From: Dasyornis broadbenti
Taxonomy: Eukaryota > Chordata > Aves > Passeriformes > Dasyornithidae
NCBI GenBank assembly: GCA_013397935.1
Contig: VZRN01006818.1
Location: forward strand, 6,100,080 to 6,164,079
Direction: 5' to 3'
DNA length: 64,000 nt
Made by a program: the position numbers and the translations under genes. Shown here one piece after another: positions 24,247 through 36,400 of this stretch (the stretch's first letter is position 1; every line of letters begins with the position of its first letter). A model generated the notes under the pieces. That model searched no databases, was not told the DNA's origin, and saw only the letters and a list, made by a program, of their open reading frames with translations.

Positions 24247-24400
24247 CTCGGCCGGGGCCGGGGCGCGCGGGGGGCGCGCGGCTCTGCCGCTCCCGCCAGG
24301 NGGCGCGCGGCATCGGGCGCGCGGGACGGGGCTCCCGCCCGCGCGGAGCCGTTTCGCTCCTTTTCTTGGCGCTGCCCGCCCTCCCCCTCAGCGCCCTTCC
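24247..24400 (-). other. E2F7: Possible non-coding first exon of E2F7
   Basis: A donor CGAG/GTGAGG (last exon base 24247) lies 165 nt upstream of the GCAG preceding the start codon, allowing a short 5' UTR intron 24082-24246. Mammalian E2F7 has one non-coding first exon. The 5' end (transcription start) is only approximate, and an unspliced 5' UTR is an alternative. Confidence 0.35.
24293..24306 (+). promoter_or_regulatory. CTCF core consensus site containing the N
   Basis: CCGCCAGGNGGCGC fits the CTCF core (C-C-R-S-Y-A-G-R-K-G-G-C-R-S) at all 13 determined positions. Position 9 is the undetermined base, where G or T would complete the match. Confidence 0.6.
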
Positions 24401-24419
24401 CGCCCGCGCCCGGCGGGAA
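24397..24419. promoter_or_regulatory. Inverted pair of E2F sites
   Basis: TTCCCGCC (24397-24404) and GGCGGGAA (24412-24419) are perfect reverse complements with a 7-nt spacer. Each is a TTSSCGC-type E2F site. Confidence 0.75.
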
Positions 24420-24698
24420 AGGGCCGGCGGTGCCTGCGCCGGGAGAGCCCCCTGTGCCGGGAGAGCCGCCCGCCTCTTGCCCGGAGCCTCCACAGCCGGC
24501 CCTAAACCTGTGCCGGGGGGAGGAACGGCTGAGGTAGCGGTCAGCGTGTGCCGCCTGGGTCGCCCGGCCAGAGGCTCGCAGGAAACGCGGCCGCGGTGTC
24601 CGCGCACAGCAGCCCCGGGCAGCTCGGGGAGCGCTGTGATCCTCCGCCTCATCCCCTGAAACGAGTCTGCTGCCGGGAAGGCAGAGCGAGCAGACGCC

Positions 24699-24827
24699 AT
24701 GGGGAGCAGTGTGGACACAAGAGACTTTTCGCTTTTCGCTGAGACTCTGCTCTGCTTTCCCTCCTTTGGTACCTCAGAACATACCAAGATAAAGGAAGAA
24801 CTGGAAGGGAGCCTTGTCCAAAGTTAA
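24699..24827 (+). other. Small ORF pointing away from E2F7 (42 aa)
   Basis: Opens with a near-ideal start context (GACGCCATGGGG) at the outer edge of the CpG island and encodes 42 residues (start MGSSVDTRDFSLFAETLLCF), followed by TAA. I do not recognise the peptide. Its place and direction suit a divergent promoter transcript or upstream ORF, and a 19-base A run follows 95 nt after the stop. No evidence of translation can be seen. Confidence 0.2.
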
Positions 24828-24921
24828 AACACAAAGTTAATCCCGGCAGCCTGTGGAGCTGTGCAGTGACGAGATTTTACTTGAACCTGTTCTGACTATG
24901 GAGACACAAAGTTGCCAAAAT

Positions 24922-24940
24922 AAAAAAAAAAAAAAAAAAA
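24922..24940. repeat. A19 homopolymer
   Basis: Uninterrupted run of 19 A beginning within CCAAAATAAA. It could be the tail of a retroposed sequence or a simple repeat; I found no target-site duplication that decides this. Confidence 0.9.
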
Positions 24941-24944
24941 GGAA

Positions 24945-27900
24945 ATTTGTCAAAATCATAGCTTTCTGCAATGTAAGAACTACTTTAGTCTTGAAATGAT
25001 TGCTCTAAGCTTGAGACCCTTTCTGGAGAAATTTGCACTGTGCAGTGCAATTAATTTTATTTTTTGAAATGTATTAAAGGCTTTTTTTCCTTGTATTTAA
25101 GATTTTGTTGTTGTTGTGGTGATGGCAGACATGCTGCTGCATTATTCCTGTCTTGTTTTGTTTTGGGAGGACTTTCCTTTGAAATAGCTCATGAGCTAGT
25201 AATGAGTTGTCACAGAAGAAAAAATCCAAGGCAAAGTTCTGATAATTTATAAAAATATTCACTTGGTAATTTCTGAGGAATAGAAAAATTTTCTTGTCAA
25301 TAGAAATGTAGAAAATAGGTAGATATTGTCTCTTGCATTAATTGTAATTTATTCGTTCTTAAAATACTCTGTTTGTTTTCTTTCCAGCAAGTTCCAGTAT
25401 GCCACAGTTTGCTGAAGAGAATGAAATATAAACTCTCAGAGGACCTCTTTTTATTAAAAATTAAAAAATGGCCCTATACAAAAAAGCTCTTCATGCTTTT
25501 TAAACCATAATCTTCCTACTTTTAAGAGTAACGTTGATTGCATAAATACAAAATATGTCTCTCAGTACATATTTGCAGATATGTAGAAAGAAACATTGCT
25601 AAGGAGTGAACTATAACTGCTGCTCTTACTCACAGGAATTCTGAAAACAGACCCATGAGAATCATAAGAGATGCAGAGTCATGGAAAAGCTAAACAGAAT
25701 CTTGTGGCACAGACTGACATGCCCAGGCATGATTTCTAGACCAAGGAGAAAAAGTTGAGAAGAGAGTGTAGCAGCTGAGAATCTGCTTGGTGCTGCCGCC
25801 CCAGTGACAGGAAATTGCCATCTGGCCGCTTTAGTCATCTACTTAAACTAAAGTGACACAGAAATATACATCCTCAGACCTTTATCTTAGATCTGCCACA
25901 GGCGTTTGTGTATCCACTGCTAATTAACGTCTCTTGCAAGGTGTTACATGTTGTGAAAGTTCAGTAGGTCTAACTGCATTTGCAGCTCTAGCACAGCGAC
26001 TTTCTGGTTAAGACCTTAATGGTGCCTAGGATCTTAATATTTGATAATTGTTCACTTGCTGAACTGCTATGGCTGGTGCATGTGGAAGCTCATTTGGTTT
26101 ATTACAGTGATTGCTTCTGGCCTTAGAAATCCAGGCATTTGTAAGCCATTAACTGGAATATCTGTAGCCTGGCACAAGACCTGTGAAGCCTAAGTCCAAA
26201 TACCTGTCAACATCATTACAAGCTATGTAGGCTATGGGGCACATTCTACTTGGGATGTTACTGACTTATAACACCATAATTTTGCTACTGGGATGGACCT
26301 TGGGCCTTATTTGACCTCCAAGACTTGTGACTTCTTACAGGTTAAGGACGCTGCTGAATATAAATTGAGTTACTTGTAACGGTCTCTCCAAGTCCTCAAA
26401 TGAAAACTAATTCGAATCAAGTTTGCCACCTTCATTTAATGTTGCTGTCGTTTTACACACGTGGTATTCCTGGCAGCAGAGCTGGGGACTGCTTGAAGGG
26501 CCCCGGCTGAAATCTGCTGGGTTAAATTCAGCCCCAGAAGGTGTGGAGCTCAGCATGTGGACGAGAAGCAGAAAAAGCAGTGTTGGAGGGAGAGAGGCGT
26601 CGCTGCTGTGCCGAAGGGAGGTGCTAGAGCCCACTTTGGCACCGAGTACAGCGAGGGGTGTGAGTCACATATATAGACTAAGGTGGGAGAAGTGAGACAT
26701 AGCACCAGATGGGTGGCTGTGGGAGCCACAGCGGGTGCGAAGGGACACTGGGTGCTGCTTTAGTCTGAGGAAATGATTTTTATTTAGACTGGAGAAGTGC
26801 TTTTCTTGGGAGGTATCGACAGTGATTTGGATTCCTCTGTGCAATGATTCTTCTGTAATATGGAAACAAGAATGTTCAGGATTAACTTATTAATATTAAA
26901 CTGTTACACAATGTGATGAAGATATACAACATAAAAACATACTTTGCAATCTGTTATATATTTTTATATGGAAACATATTTGTTGAGCAATGCTAATCTT
27001 TTCCATAAGATGAATACACAGTTTTGTAATGCATTTAATAAGCCATTTCTTTCTTCAGTGAAATAAACAAACCCCCAAATATCTGATAGTGAAATGCAAA
27101 CCTTAACTGGTAAAAAAGTTATGAGTTAATCAGAGCAAAACTCTGATGCTGCATTTCCTTGCCTGGCTGTAGCTGCTGAAAGAAGGTTGCTGATTATCAG
27201 ATAAGATTATTGTTGCAGCCATCATATATCATAACATGTTGCAAGATGATTTTTATGTCTATTTCAATATGCACAGGTAATCTACTACAACTGGCAGGAA
27301 TAAGTTAACGAACTGACTAATAAATTTAAACACAAGTGCCTGTTCTTGAATGATTTTGTTATATAATCTTTTACAGGACCAAAACCCACTATCTGATTAT
27401 TTATGATTTTGAATAAATGATACATGGACAAATACATATATACATATATTCTATTTAACATGAACATTATTAAGAATTAAACATTCCCATTAATTTACCT
27501 CCATTTGTTTCTAGACTTGTAAATACAGTATTTCATGCAAGGTAGAGGTGAAAGTGCCAATTCTTTGTGATAGAAAGCCAATACCTTTGACAGAGGAGAT
27601 GGATAAAAACAAATAATATCAGTGTGTTCAACAGCACTTTTCATCTCAGAGTAGGAAATAGTTTTTAAGACCTTTAAACCTGTATGACTTCTTATAATGC
27701 AAAAGGTATGATGGACCAAAGATCCAGTAGGTCCTTTATTCTCTCTCCTCTTTTTGGCTGCCTTCTCCTATGAGCTCAGTTATGATGGAAAATTATATTT
27801 CTTTCTCTATTTTGGCTGATATTTGAAATTACAGGTTAAAAGCTAGGAGTGAGGATAGGACTGATCAAATCATGAGCTTTTATTTCTGTTAAAAGCCAGA

Positions 27901-30179
27901 CTGAGTCACGCAATTGCTGAGCCATCAGGGAACCGTGTATGCACCAGCGTTCTCAGCTGTGAAGGTAGTGGTGTGCCCAGTGTCTCTTGCTGATCATTTC
28001 CCAAAATGCTTCTGGCTTAGGCATCATCTCCTCCCTGGGGCAGCTTGGAAGTTCCCACCCTTCCAGGACCTCAGGCTGCCTTGCTCTGTGCATTTTCTGC
28101 ACCAGCAGGGACACTAGTCGTGACCATTTGATATTCGAGAACAGCCAGAAGAGGTTGCATTAAGAATGATTCTATGGACATGTGGCATCAGTAGCTGAGG
28201 CTAGAATGCAGAAGCAGGGCTGGGAGTGGGACCTGGACCCAGCAAAGTCCTTCTCCCTCTGGGCTGTGGGGTCACTTGCTTTTGAAGTTTCCATTCATTG
28301 TAATACAGTGCCCCAGCTCTGGCAGGAGGGACAGAAAAGGGTCACAAGTAGACCACAGGTGCATGTCTCACTTAATGGCAGGTAAGATGTGCACATTGGA
28401 AACCATTCCACTCGAGGAAGGCATTGGATGAATCTCCCATTTTCTGCGTGCTGTAGTTGCTTAATTGCTCTATCAATATCCTTGCTTTGTCCCTTGGCTC
28501 TGCCTTATCTATAAAAAAAGTAGGTGATTTCACTGGTCTCAAATCAACAAAGGCACTGATGATGTTTAACCTGAGGCTAAATATCAGGATGGTAAAAGGG
28601 TTTCAGATCTTTGATATTTCCCGTTGCCTAATTCAGCTGCAGCCCTGCTTAGGGCTGCAGATTCACAGAAGGCAGCTGACTGTTTGCCTAGTGGGTCATG
28701 TGGGCAAGTGTTCCAGCTGGTTTGAAAAATATCTTCTAGGAGTTGAGGAACTGGCATGGCCATGCCTCAGTCCTGTTATGGGCCTGATCTCAAGTAACCT
28801 GGCAAAGGTCACATAAGGAAGCAGGTAGCTTGCTAAATCGCGTGGCTCTTGAATCAGCTTTGCACCTGAAAATCATTTCCAGCTGCTGCTGTTAAAAAAC
28901 CTGAATCCTTCACAAATTCACTGGTAGCATTGCACCCCCATTATTTAGTTCAGAATTAAATTGCTCTTTGTGTAATGAAATTAATGATCAGCTCTATGTA
29001 AAGTTCTAATTCCATCACTCATCTCTAAGTGGGATACAGTTTGCTCAATATCCCATACCACAGACCTTCTCTGCTAGGGCTTAGGTAGGTAACTTTGCAT
29101 TAAAGAGAAGTGAACAAAGAACCAATGTGTTTACTGAAAAACAGTTTTAAAATTATTAAAATTATTACTGAAATATTACATGGTGAGTCTAGGAAGCCAC
29201 TACGATGGTTGAAACCTTGTCTTCCTGCACACTGTATAATATCTTTATCCTGGATAGCCCTTGATCTAAAAGATAAGGGTCTATGGGTATCTTTCATCTG
29301 GCTGCTGTAGCAGAGAGAAGCTGTGTGCAAACTCTGTCTTGTCAGGTTACCTTTAGTGAAAAGGGCTTAAGAACCTCTGCATAGCTTGTTTTGATTCATT
29401 CTAAGATGAATCAGGGCCTCACAGCATAGGGTGCTATTCAGACATGAGACCACACATCTATGCAGCTGCAATCTCCATTGATTCAAATTCAAGTCTAGAG
29501 TTGTTTCTTTCGTGGAATGTCAAGAAAACACCAATACAGAACCATTCCTGCCTAAAATTCACAGGAAAAGATTTGTTGTTCCATAAAACTGTCAGTAGTT
29601 TAACTCAAAGAGAGATGCATTCTGTGCTGTAAATATTCAGAACTGCTCTCTAGTGATTATTTGCTCTTATTTCATTGTGCAGAATGGTTCAGCAGTGCTA
29701 GTTTCCTCCACAAACCAGCCACCTGAAAGTTTAACTATTGAACTGGCAGTGAAATAGAATGCCAAGTATCTTCTTACAGATGAATGGTTTTCCTTCCTAA
29801 TTTCCTGTCTAAAAACAGGGCAACCGCTTCCCTTAATAATTTAAAAATTTCTCTTGAGACCCAACATGTAAAACAAAAATTTGAAAAACACACTCTTACC
29901 TGGAAATTACTATCGTAACTGTTATAGCAGAAGTCTCAATATGACCCTACTGAGGTGTTACCCAGGGAATTCTGTAAGACCATTCACAGCCAGTGATACA
30001 ACCTATTCATGAAATATCCTCCAAAAGAGGAGGAACAAAATCAACAGATGGACAGGCATGACAGAAAAAGGAAAATCCCACTGTAGCACTGTAGTCCTGG
30101 CAAAGACTCCCATACACACTCCTGATTCATTTCATTTCTCTGCCCTGTACTCTTTCATTTGATATGATTGTTCCTATAT
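24945..30179. other. Intergenic, upstream side of E2F7
   Basis: A+T-rich single-copy-looking sequence with only short open frames. No exon pairs, RNA gene or recognisable repeat family. The stretch 26480-26690 is slightly richer in G+C but shows no coding signature. Confidence 0.6.
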
Positions 30180-30520
30180 TATAAAGCCACAGGGATCATT
30201 AGATCATCTGGTTTGACCTTAGGTATGTTGCAGGCCATTAAAATTGTATTCATTACCCTTGTATTGATCCTAAGGACTTCTGCTTGGCTAAAGCTTGTGT
30301 TCCAGAGAAGCACGTGGTATTGATCTGAAGACAACAAAAGATTGCAAATCCATCATTTCCACTATTATTAGTTTAAATATTATCCCATTGTCCCTATTAA
30401 TTTTTTTCCTTATTTCTAATTGGATTTTATCTGACTTACGTTTCAAGCCATTAGTTCTTGTTACGCTTTCCTACCTTACACTGCAAGGCCTTTCAAATAT
30501 TGCTTTTTCCCATGGCAATA
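30180..30520 (-). mobile_element. Old CR1-like LINE 3' fragment
   Basis: Pattern resembling the 3' region of ancient amniote CR1 elements read in reverse: ATCATCTGGTTTGACCTTAG, CAGGCCATTAAAATTG, CCTTGTATTGATCC, TTGATCTGAAGACA, TTATTTCTAATTGGATTT and CAAGCCATTAGTTCTTGTTA occur in the expected order. It is highly diverged and recognised from memory of the family layout. Confidence 0.55.
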
Positions 30521-30587
30521 ATAAGCAGCTCCCCTCTTGCTCATTTTAACAGACTTCACTTCTCACTAAAAGCTATTTTTTATCTTT

Positions 30588-30915
30588 ATGGAGCACATCA
30601 TCTCGAGTGCCATCATACAGCACATACAGGACAAGCAGGGGGTCAGGCCCAGCCAACATGGCAGTATGAAAGGCAGGTCCTGTTTGACCAACCTGATCTC
30701 CTTCTATGACAAATTAACCCACAGAGAGGATGAGCGAAATGTTGTTGATGTAGTCTACATGGACTTTACACACCTTTGACACCATTTCCCACAGCGTTCT
30801 CCTGGAGGATATGGCTTCCCATGGCTTGGGCAGGTGCGCTGTTTGCTGGGTAAAAAACCGGCTGGACGGCCAAGTTCAGAGAGTGGTGGTGAATGGGGAT
30901 ATATCCAGCTGGTGA
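30588..30915 (+). mobile_element. CR1 LINE fragment, reverse transcriptase region
   Basis: Forward-oriented piece of the CR1 RT open reading frame with one frame break. Recognisable blocks are MKGRSCLTNLISFYDKL, VVDVVYMDF, then after a shift DTISHSVLLEDM and CWVKNRLDGQVQRVVVNG, corresponding to the YxDFSKAFDTVSH and LDGR motifs. It is truncated at both ends and inactive. Confidence 0.85.
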
Positions 30916-33131
30916 CTACACATTATCTGGAGATTTTGGTTTCAGAAGTGTATTGTCTGGGTGTTGAACCTGAGCTGCTGCCACCTGACCCTGCACTCAC
31001 ACTAATAAGCCCTCAGGCTAATAAACCCTCCTCACTTCCATCATGGTGAAGTAGTATTTAGAACTGCTATTGCTTATGTCACTTTGATTTTTCCATGCCC
31101 CTACTCTTCCCTTTTACCCCAAGGCCATTAGCCAGTTTGGTTGGAGCTGCCCTAGATCTGTTTTATATGCAGTGATATCTCTACTGTTTTTCAATATTTT
31201 ATTTCTTAGAGTTCTGAGCAAAGAGAGCTCCATGGTTCTTCCGGGGACTAATTGCAATCTGGCAGAGCAGCCGTGTTTACTGGCTGGGCTGCTTCCACAC
31301 AAAAGCATTGTTCCCAGCCTATAGAGTGGAGCAATATAGACGCACTCATGCAGGGCTGTCCCTGGGGTAATAAAATAGCACTAAGCTGCTTCTGCACAGA
31401 GCCATATGATGTGTCTCCAGCTGTGGTGAGGTCAGTCTGGAAGCCAGATAAATTGCCAATACGAAACAGAGCAGAGCTGACTATATATCTGAAGTCCTGT
31501 ACAATTCTGTTTTTAAAAATAATGACGCTTAAAGAAAGCAATGGTCCAGCATTACATTTGATAGATAGTAGGGGCTTATTTGACCTGCAAAGGAATGAAG
31601 ACATTTAGCACCTTCCAGAAGCAGACCCTAAATCTCTTGGTATTTGTAAGGATTTAGTATTATACTTACAATGCACTTCAAGGAAAATAGAAGTCTTATG
31701 GTTGGCACATGAAAGCTGTGATTTATCAAAATTTCTTCCCCAATGTGAAAGTAAGCTCTTGGAAGTGAAATAAATTGAAATACTTATTTGTAATGATCTT
31801 GTCAGGGCTAGAGAACAGGATAGCATTGCCATCTTATATGTTTTGTGGGATATATTACAAAAGGTGTCCTAGAGATTTCTGTAAATACATTTTCATTTCT
31901 CCAATGTTTGTAAGCCAAGAGTAATATGTTCCCCTTTCTTTGATGTATGAATATGACTGTTTTGGCAGGGGTCAACCAATGCCAAGAAATGCACAATAGA
32001 ACCCCAGCCTAATAGGGTTTAAAATGTCAATGCAGAATAGAGCTATGTGTCTCTGCTAAAAACCGAGTACCATTTGTCTGATGCTAAGACTTGCCCTATA
32101 AGCCCCACAAATCAGCTGGGGAACTGCTAGGAATCTGGTGCATTTTAGGACCTGACTTACTACAACAGCTTATCAGTTGCAGTGCAAGGGATTGGATATC
32201 AAAGTCGTTTACAAGCCCAGAAAGCCCATCTACCCTCTAGACAATCGCTTTTTTTGTTTCCCTTTTTACATTTCTTGCTTCAGTACACTATAGAGAAGGT
32301 CACAGGAAAATACCCTCTCTCATCAACCAGTAAAACTTCCAAGTGAACTGTTCTCTATTTTTCTTAACTTAACTATCATGTGCTTAAGCTTGATATAGTT
32401 CATACAAAACAAATGGGAAATAAGACATTCTGCTGGAGCCTTTGGAGTGTGTTTTGAGCAGTGGTTTACTAGAAAGATTGTCAAACTCAGTTATTTATAT
32501 TCTTTTAGAAAAATGCAAACAATGCCTGTTTTGAAGCAGAGATAACATTACCTTCTCTGAAATATAACTCTGCCATATGCCCTGTGGGGGAGATGATAGT
32601 AAGAAATCAGAGGAAAGACAGAGAAGGAAATCACTTAGATTGGGTCTGGTCAGGCCCATTGGCTGCAATTAGCTTGTGTAGACACAATTAGTATCCATTT
32701 TATTAAAGACTCCCAGGTACATACAGTCTGTCAGTCACAGGAAGGATACGAGGTTCAGGGAAGTTACCTTGAGCAAAACTGTACAACATCCATGTTGCTC
32801 AGTAATCCTAGTTAGTGCTGGTGAATATAGGGAAATGCAGGAATGACCACGTCAGACTAAGGCCGAAGTCTGCCCTGAGCCAGCCCTGTGTCTCACAACT
32901 ACCAGGAGCAAACATTTAAGGGAAGTACATCAAATGAGAATATACAGAAAGTGATCTTTTCTCTGATCATTCTTCCCAGGTCCAGTCCTTCAAAGAACTT
33001 CCTGGGAAAGCACTTGCATCTAGACAGTCACGTCGAGCAGCCACCTCTGAACTCGCCCGCACAAAGTCGCTTTTGAACTCAGCTGCACTCTTGGCCACCT
33101 CAGTGTTCTGAAGTGACAAGTTCCACCCTGT

Positions 33132-33157
33132 AATTACACAGTGGAATTACACAGTGT
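33132..33157. repeat. 13-bp tandem duplication
   Basis: AATTACACAGTGG followed directly by AATTACACAGTGT, 12 of 13 identical. Confidence 0.85.
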
Positions 33158-33413
33158 GGAAAGTACTTTGCTTTGAAATACGCTGTCTGACTGAGTACAA
33201 AGGCTTTCTTTACATTAAGCTGTATGTTAAAACAATAAAAATGAACAAATGAAACGTCTGCTATGACCACTATAGGATTGATCTCCAAGAGTCTTAATGA
33301 TGCTAGTTGACTTGCAGGTGTAAATCACATATTTAAGTGACAGTGATATTCTTATTCTCAAAAGCGTTCTAGAGTATAAGAATCAGATGCTGTGTTTGAG
33401 CTGCAGTGTGTGC

Positions 33414-33431
33414 AACCAGAAGCTTCTGGTT
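33414..33431. repeat. 18-bp perfect palindrome
   Basis: AACCAGAAGCTTCTGGTT equals its own reverse complement. Its core AGAAGCTTCT is a two-unit heat-shock-element pattern (nGAAnnTTCn). Confidence 0.8.
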
Positions 33432-36400
33432 CCTTTAGGAATTCAGTTATAGCGTGAAATTAAGCTCTTTCAGCTACTCTGGTTGAGCAGGTGAAAAGTG
33501 AAAATAATTATTAAGGCTCTGTGGCCCTAGTAATTGTGTGAAACCTCTGAATATTGCCTGCACTACAGCTTGCTGACATAGTTTGCAATTTGCTCACTGA
33601 AATGAGACAGTGCTTAAAATAAAGAACAGCACTGCTTTCCTCTTAAATGGCTCGAAAACTGCAAAAAACAGGTAGTCTATCACAGGCCTTTAAAAAGCTG
33701 CTCATTTTCAGTGTAAGCATTGGGTGAATTGCTTATTCAACATATCCAGTGTCCTCCAGACATGGAGCTGGGAATGCCAGTAATTAGGCTCAGTGCAGTG
33801 ACTTGTCTCTTTAGATGAAACACCAAAAACTAATTTTACTTGTACTGCCTATGCTAAAAAGAAAGAATGCTGTATCTAACCTAGAGAATTGGCACCAAAC
33901 ATTAAATGGGAGTTACTCATACATCTTTTTAGTCTGAATACAAAGAATGGCTAAATAAAAGCCCAGGGCTTACTTTCATTGTTTGGTGAAAATTGTTAAT
34001 AATCTAGTGCTTAACCCTTCTCACTCATAAGGCATCAGAATAATTTCCAGAAAAATCAGGAATTGATTTTGTGCCTATTTGCCTATTTTCAGTTAGTCCC
34101 TTTTTTTTCCCCCCCTGCTATTTAAAATGATCAGTACAAATCGGAAACTTAAAGATGCTCAGGAGGGAGCCACCTGTTAAAGAACCACCTGTTCTTACTC
34201 AACAAATATGTAAGAAAGTAATGAAAAAATGTTAGCATATATATTCTGGCCTTGAGCTTTACAAGGTTTGAAGTTTACAATAAGCTTTGTTTCAGATTAG
34301 GCTTGATCATTCTTTTGTTGCTGCATCAGCAACAACAACAAAATAATTACTAGAGCCAGTAAAGAGCCACTTGGTATAGCCACCTGAATGGACTCTGGAA
34401 TCCACAGTTAGAGGCTCACACTCCTGCCTGGGAGAGTGGGTTGTCTTGGAATAAATACAAGACAAACCTGCCCCTGAAACCAGAACTCCTTGGCTTTGGT
34501 GAAAGTATGATTAACAGCTGCTAGGACAGCTTGGTATCCAAAATCCAGGAGGTGTTTACAGTCTCGCATTTCTAACCAGGTTACAGACATGGAAGGATGG
34601 CTGAAGCACTGGTTTCAGGCCCAGAGGAGAGACAGGATTTCAAATCATCCTGCAGTCAGCTGGATTAGGCTTGACCCAGTCTCTGCACATCTTGTGCTGA
34701 ATACCTAATTTTGCACTTTCTGCAGCAAGACTTTGGCTTTAGGAATTCCACACAGAGCTTGGCAATACCCTAATTGAATGTGAACATGAGATCCAGATGG
34801 TGTTCACGTGTAGATGCTGAGTGTTCCAAATTACGTTGGATCTGGACACTCCTACATGTTTTAGAGGAGTCACATAGAAAGTTGTGCAGCAAATTGATGT
34901 TCCTAAGGTACTGGAGGGAAATGTTGGACATTGGAGGGAAATACTGACTTTGGAAGATGAAGTTTCATCCCACTGCCATCTCCAGTGAGGATTCTTGGTT
35001 GCTTTTAGTCCAAGAACAGCAGGCCTTCTCAAGCATTCAGGTCATACAATAATGTGACTTTTTGTACAAAATCACAGAACAAAAGGGTTTGCTGCCACTG
35101 GCTGAAGGTTTGTGACATTGATTCAAGGTCAGAATCTTGTTATCATCGTAGAGATAAGCACGAAGTATTTACAGGCATGAAATGTCCTTGCTCTGATTGA
35201 GACTTGATAACTTCTCTAGCTGAGAATGGAGAGTGAAGAGGCTTGTGTTATCAGTCTAGCAAACAGGTAGATGGGTTGGTTTAAGTTGCTGCATTCCCCT
35301 GGAAATTGGGAAGTACATTAAGTAGAAAATATTCAGCAAGTACATTTGTGTGTACAGTGAACCGAGGTATATCAATCATAAATGTGCCTAATTGAAGGTC
35401 TCAAGGTTTTGCTTTTCTTATGGCGTCTGTGTAGATGCAATGTGATATGAAGTAGATTTGATTCACGAGGATGCTGATACTTAGAAGGACTGGCTATCAG
35501 TCAATATTGATTCTGGAAATCTACTGTTGCTGGAATGAATTTGACAGAATAAAAGTTCTAAGTGTATACCTGTCACTACTCATTTGTCCTTCCTGGCCAT
35601 TTTTATAGGTGTGACACTGGCATCTGAAATGAAGAAAAGCTTGTTGATAGTTCAGAGGTGAAAACAACAGTTGATGTAGAGAATGTGGTAAAAAAAAAAA
35701 TGCATTGGGCAGCCTTCTGTTTTCCAAGTAATTTCAATGAAAGTACATTGACATACCATCTGTTCAGTGAGCAAGGTAACTCAAACTGCAGTGTGAAAAA
35801 CCCTATTAAACTGGGGTGAAGGACAGAAAGACATACTTCAGCTACTGTATTTAAACCAGATTGTGACTATTCTGTTCTAACAGAAAGATCCATGACCTGT
35901 ACCATTTGTCATGTAGGCAGAGGATAAATTCAGAATGTTGTGGACAGGAACTGTAAGGACTTCAGTGTGCACTTACATCTGCCCAGTACATCTTTCTCAT
36001 GCACTCGGTTTATACTGTCATCAGATTTGAGTTTAGAGAGGATGTTGAGGTTTTTGTCCCTTACTGCTGCATGGGGTCGTGGTCTCCCAGTAATTTTTCC
36101 AAATATTTCCTTCTCAATAATTTCTCTCCCTCTTGTGGATTCCAATGTTATGTACTTGTTGCATACCCCAACACCCCTTTTGAGACGTTTAATAATTGAA
36201 ATATTTACCTTTCATTGAGTGGATGAGGTATTCTGTCATTTCAGAGCAGACCCTCTTGACTTCTGTTCTGTGAGACTCTGACAAGCACAACGGATTTGAT
36301 ACACTGCACAGCACAAATGCTTGAGAACTTACGTCATTCATGTATTTTCACCTTATGTATTATTATTGAGAACAATAATATTGACACACCACTTTTAAGT

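Larger units (their letters stand above)
23760..24660 (-). promoter_or_regulatory. E2F7: E2F7 CpG-island promoter
   Basis: Sharp rise in G+C with dense CpG, spanning coding exon 1 and the sequence upstream of it. There is no TATA box. Visible elements are a GC box (GGGGCGGG at about 24213-24220), a perfect inverted pair of E2F sites (24397-24419), a further E2F-like TTGGCGC near 24366 and a CTCF consensus (24293-24306). E2F7 is known to be induced by activator E2Fs in G1/S and by p53; no p53 site was identified here. The single N at 24301 probably reflects a sequencing problem in GC-rich DNA. Confidence 0.85.

Noticed and set aside
23683..24787. Long open frames (284, 295 and 343 codons) in the CpG island on both strands
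   Set aside because: Stop-poor GC-rich sequence; compositionally biased Arg/Pro/Ala/Gly peptides that cross the N; the true E2F7 exon 1 uses a different frame.
24922..24940. Tail of a processed pseudogene
   Set aside because: No recognisable coding remnant upstream and no clear target-site duplication.
31248..31608. 118-codon frames on both strands of the same segment
   Set aside because: Mirror-image open frames with no homology that I recognise; typical of chance.
35930..36145. Minus-strand 71-codon frame with a basic, protein-like look
   Set aside because: No family recognised; neighbouring frames are full of stops and no exon partners were found.
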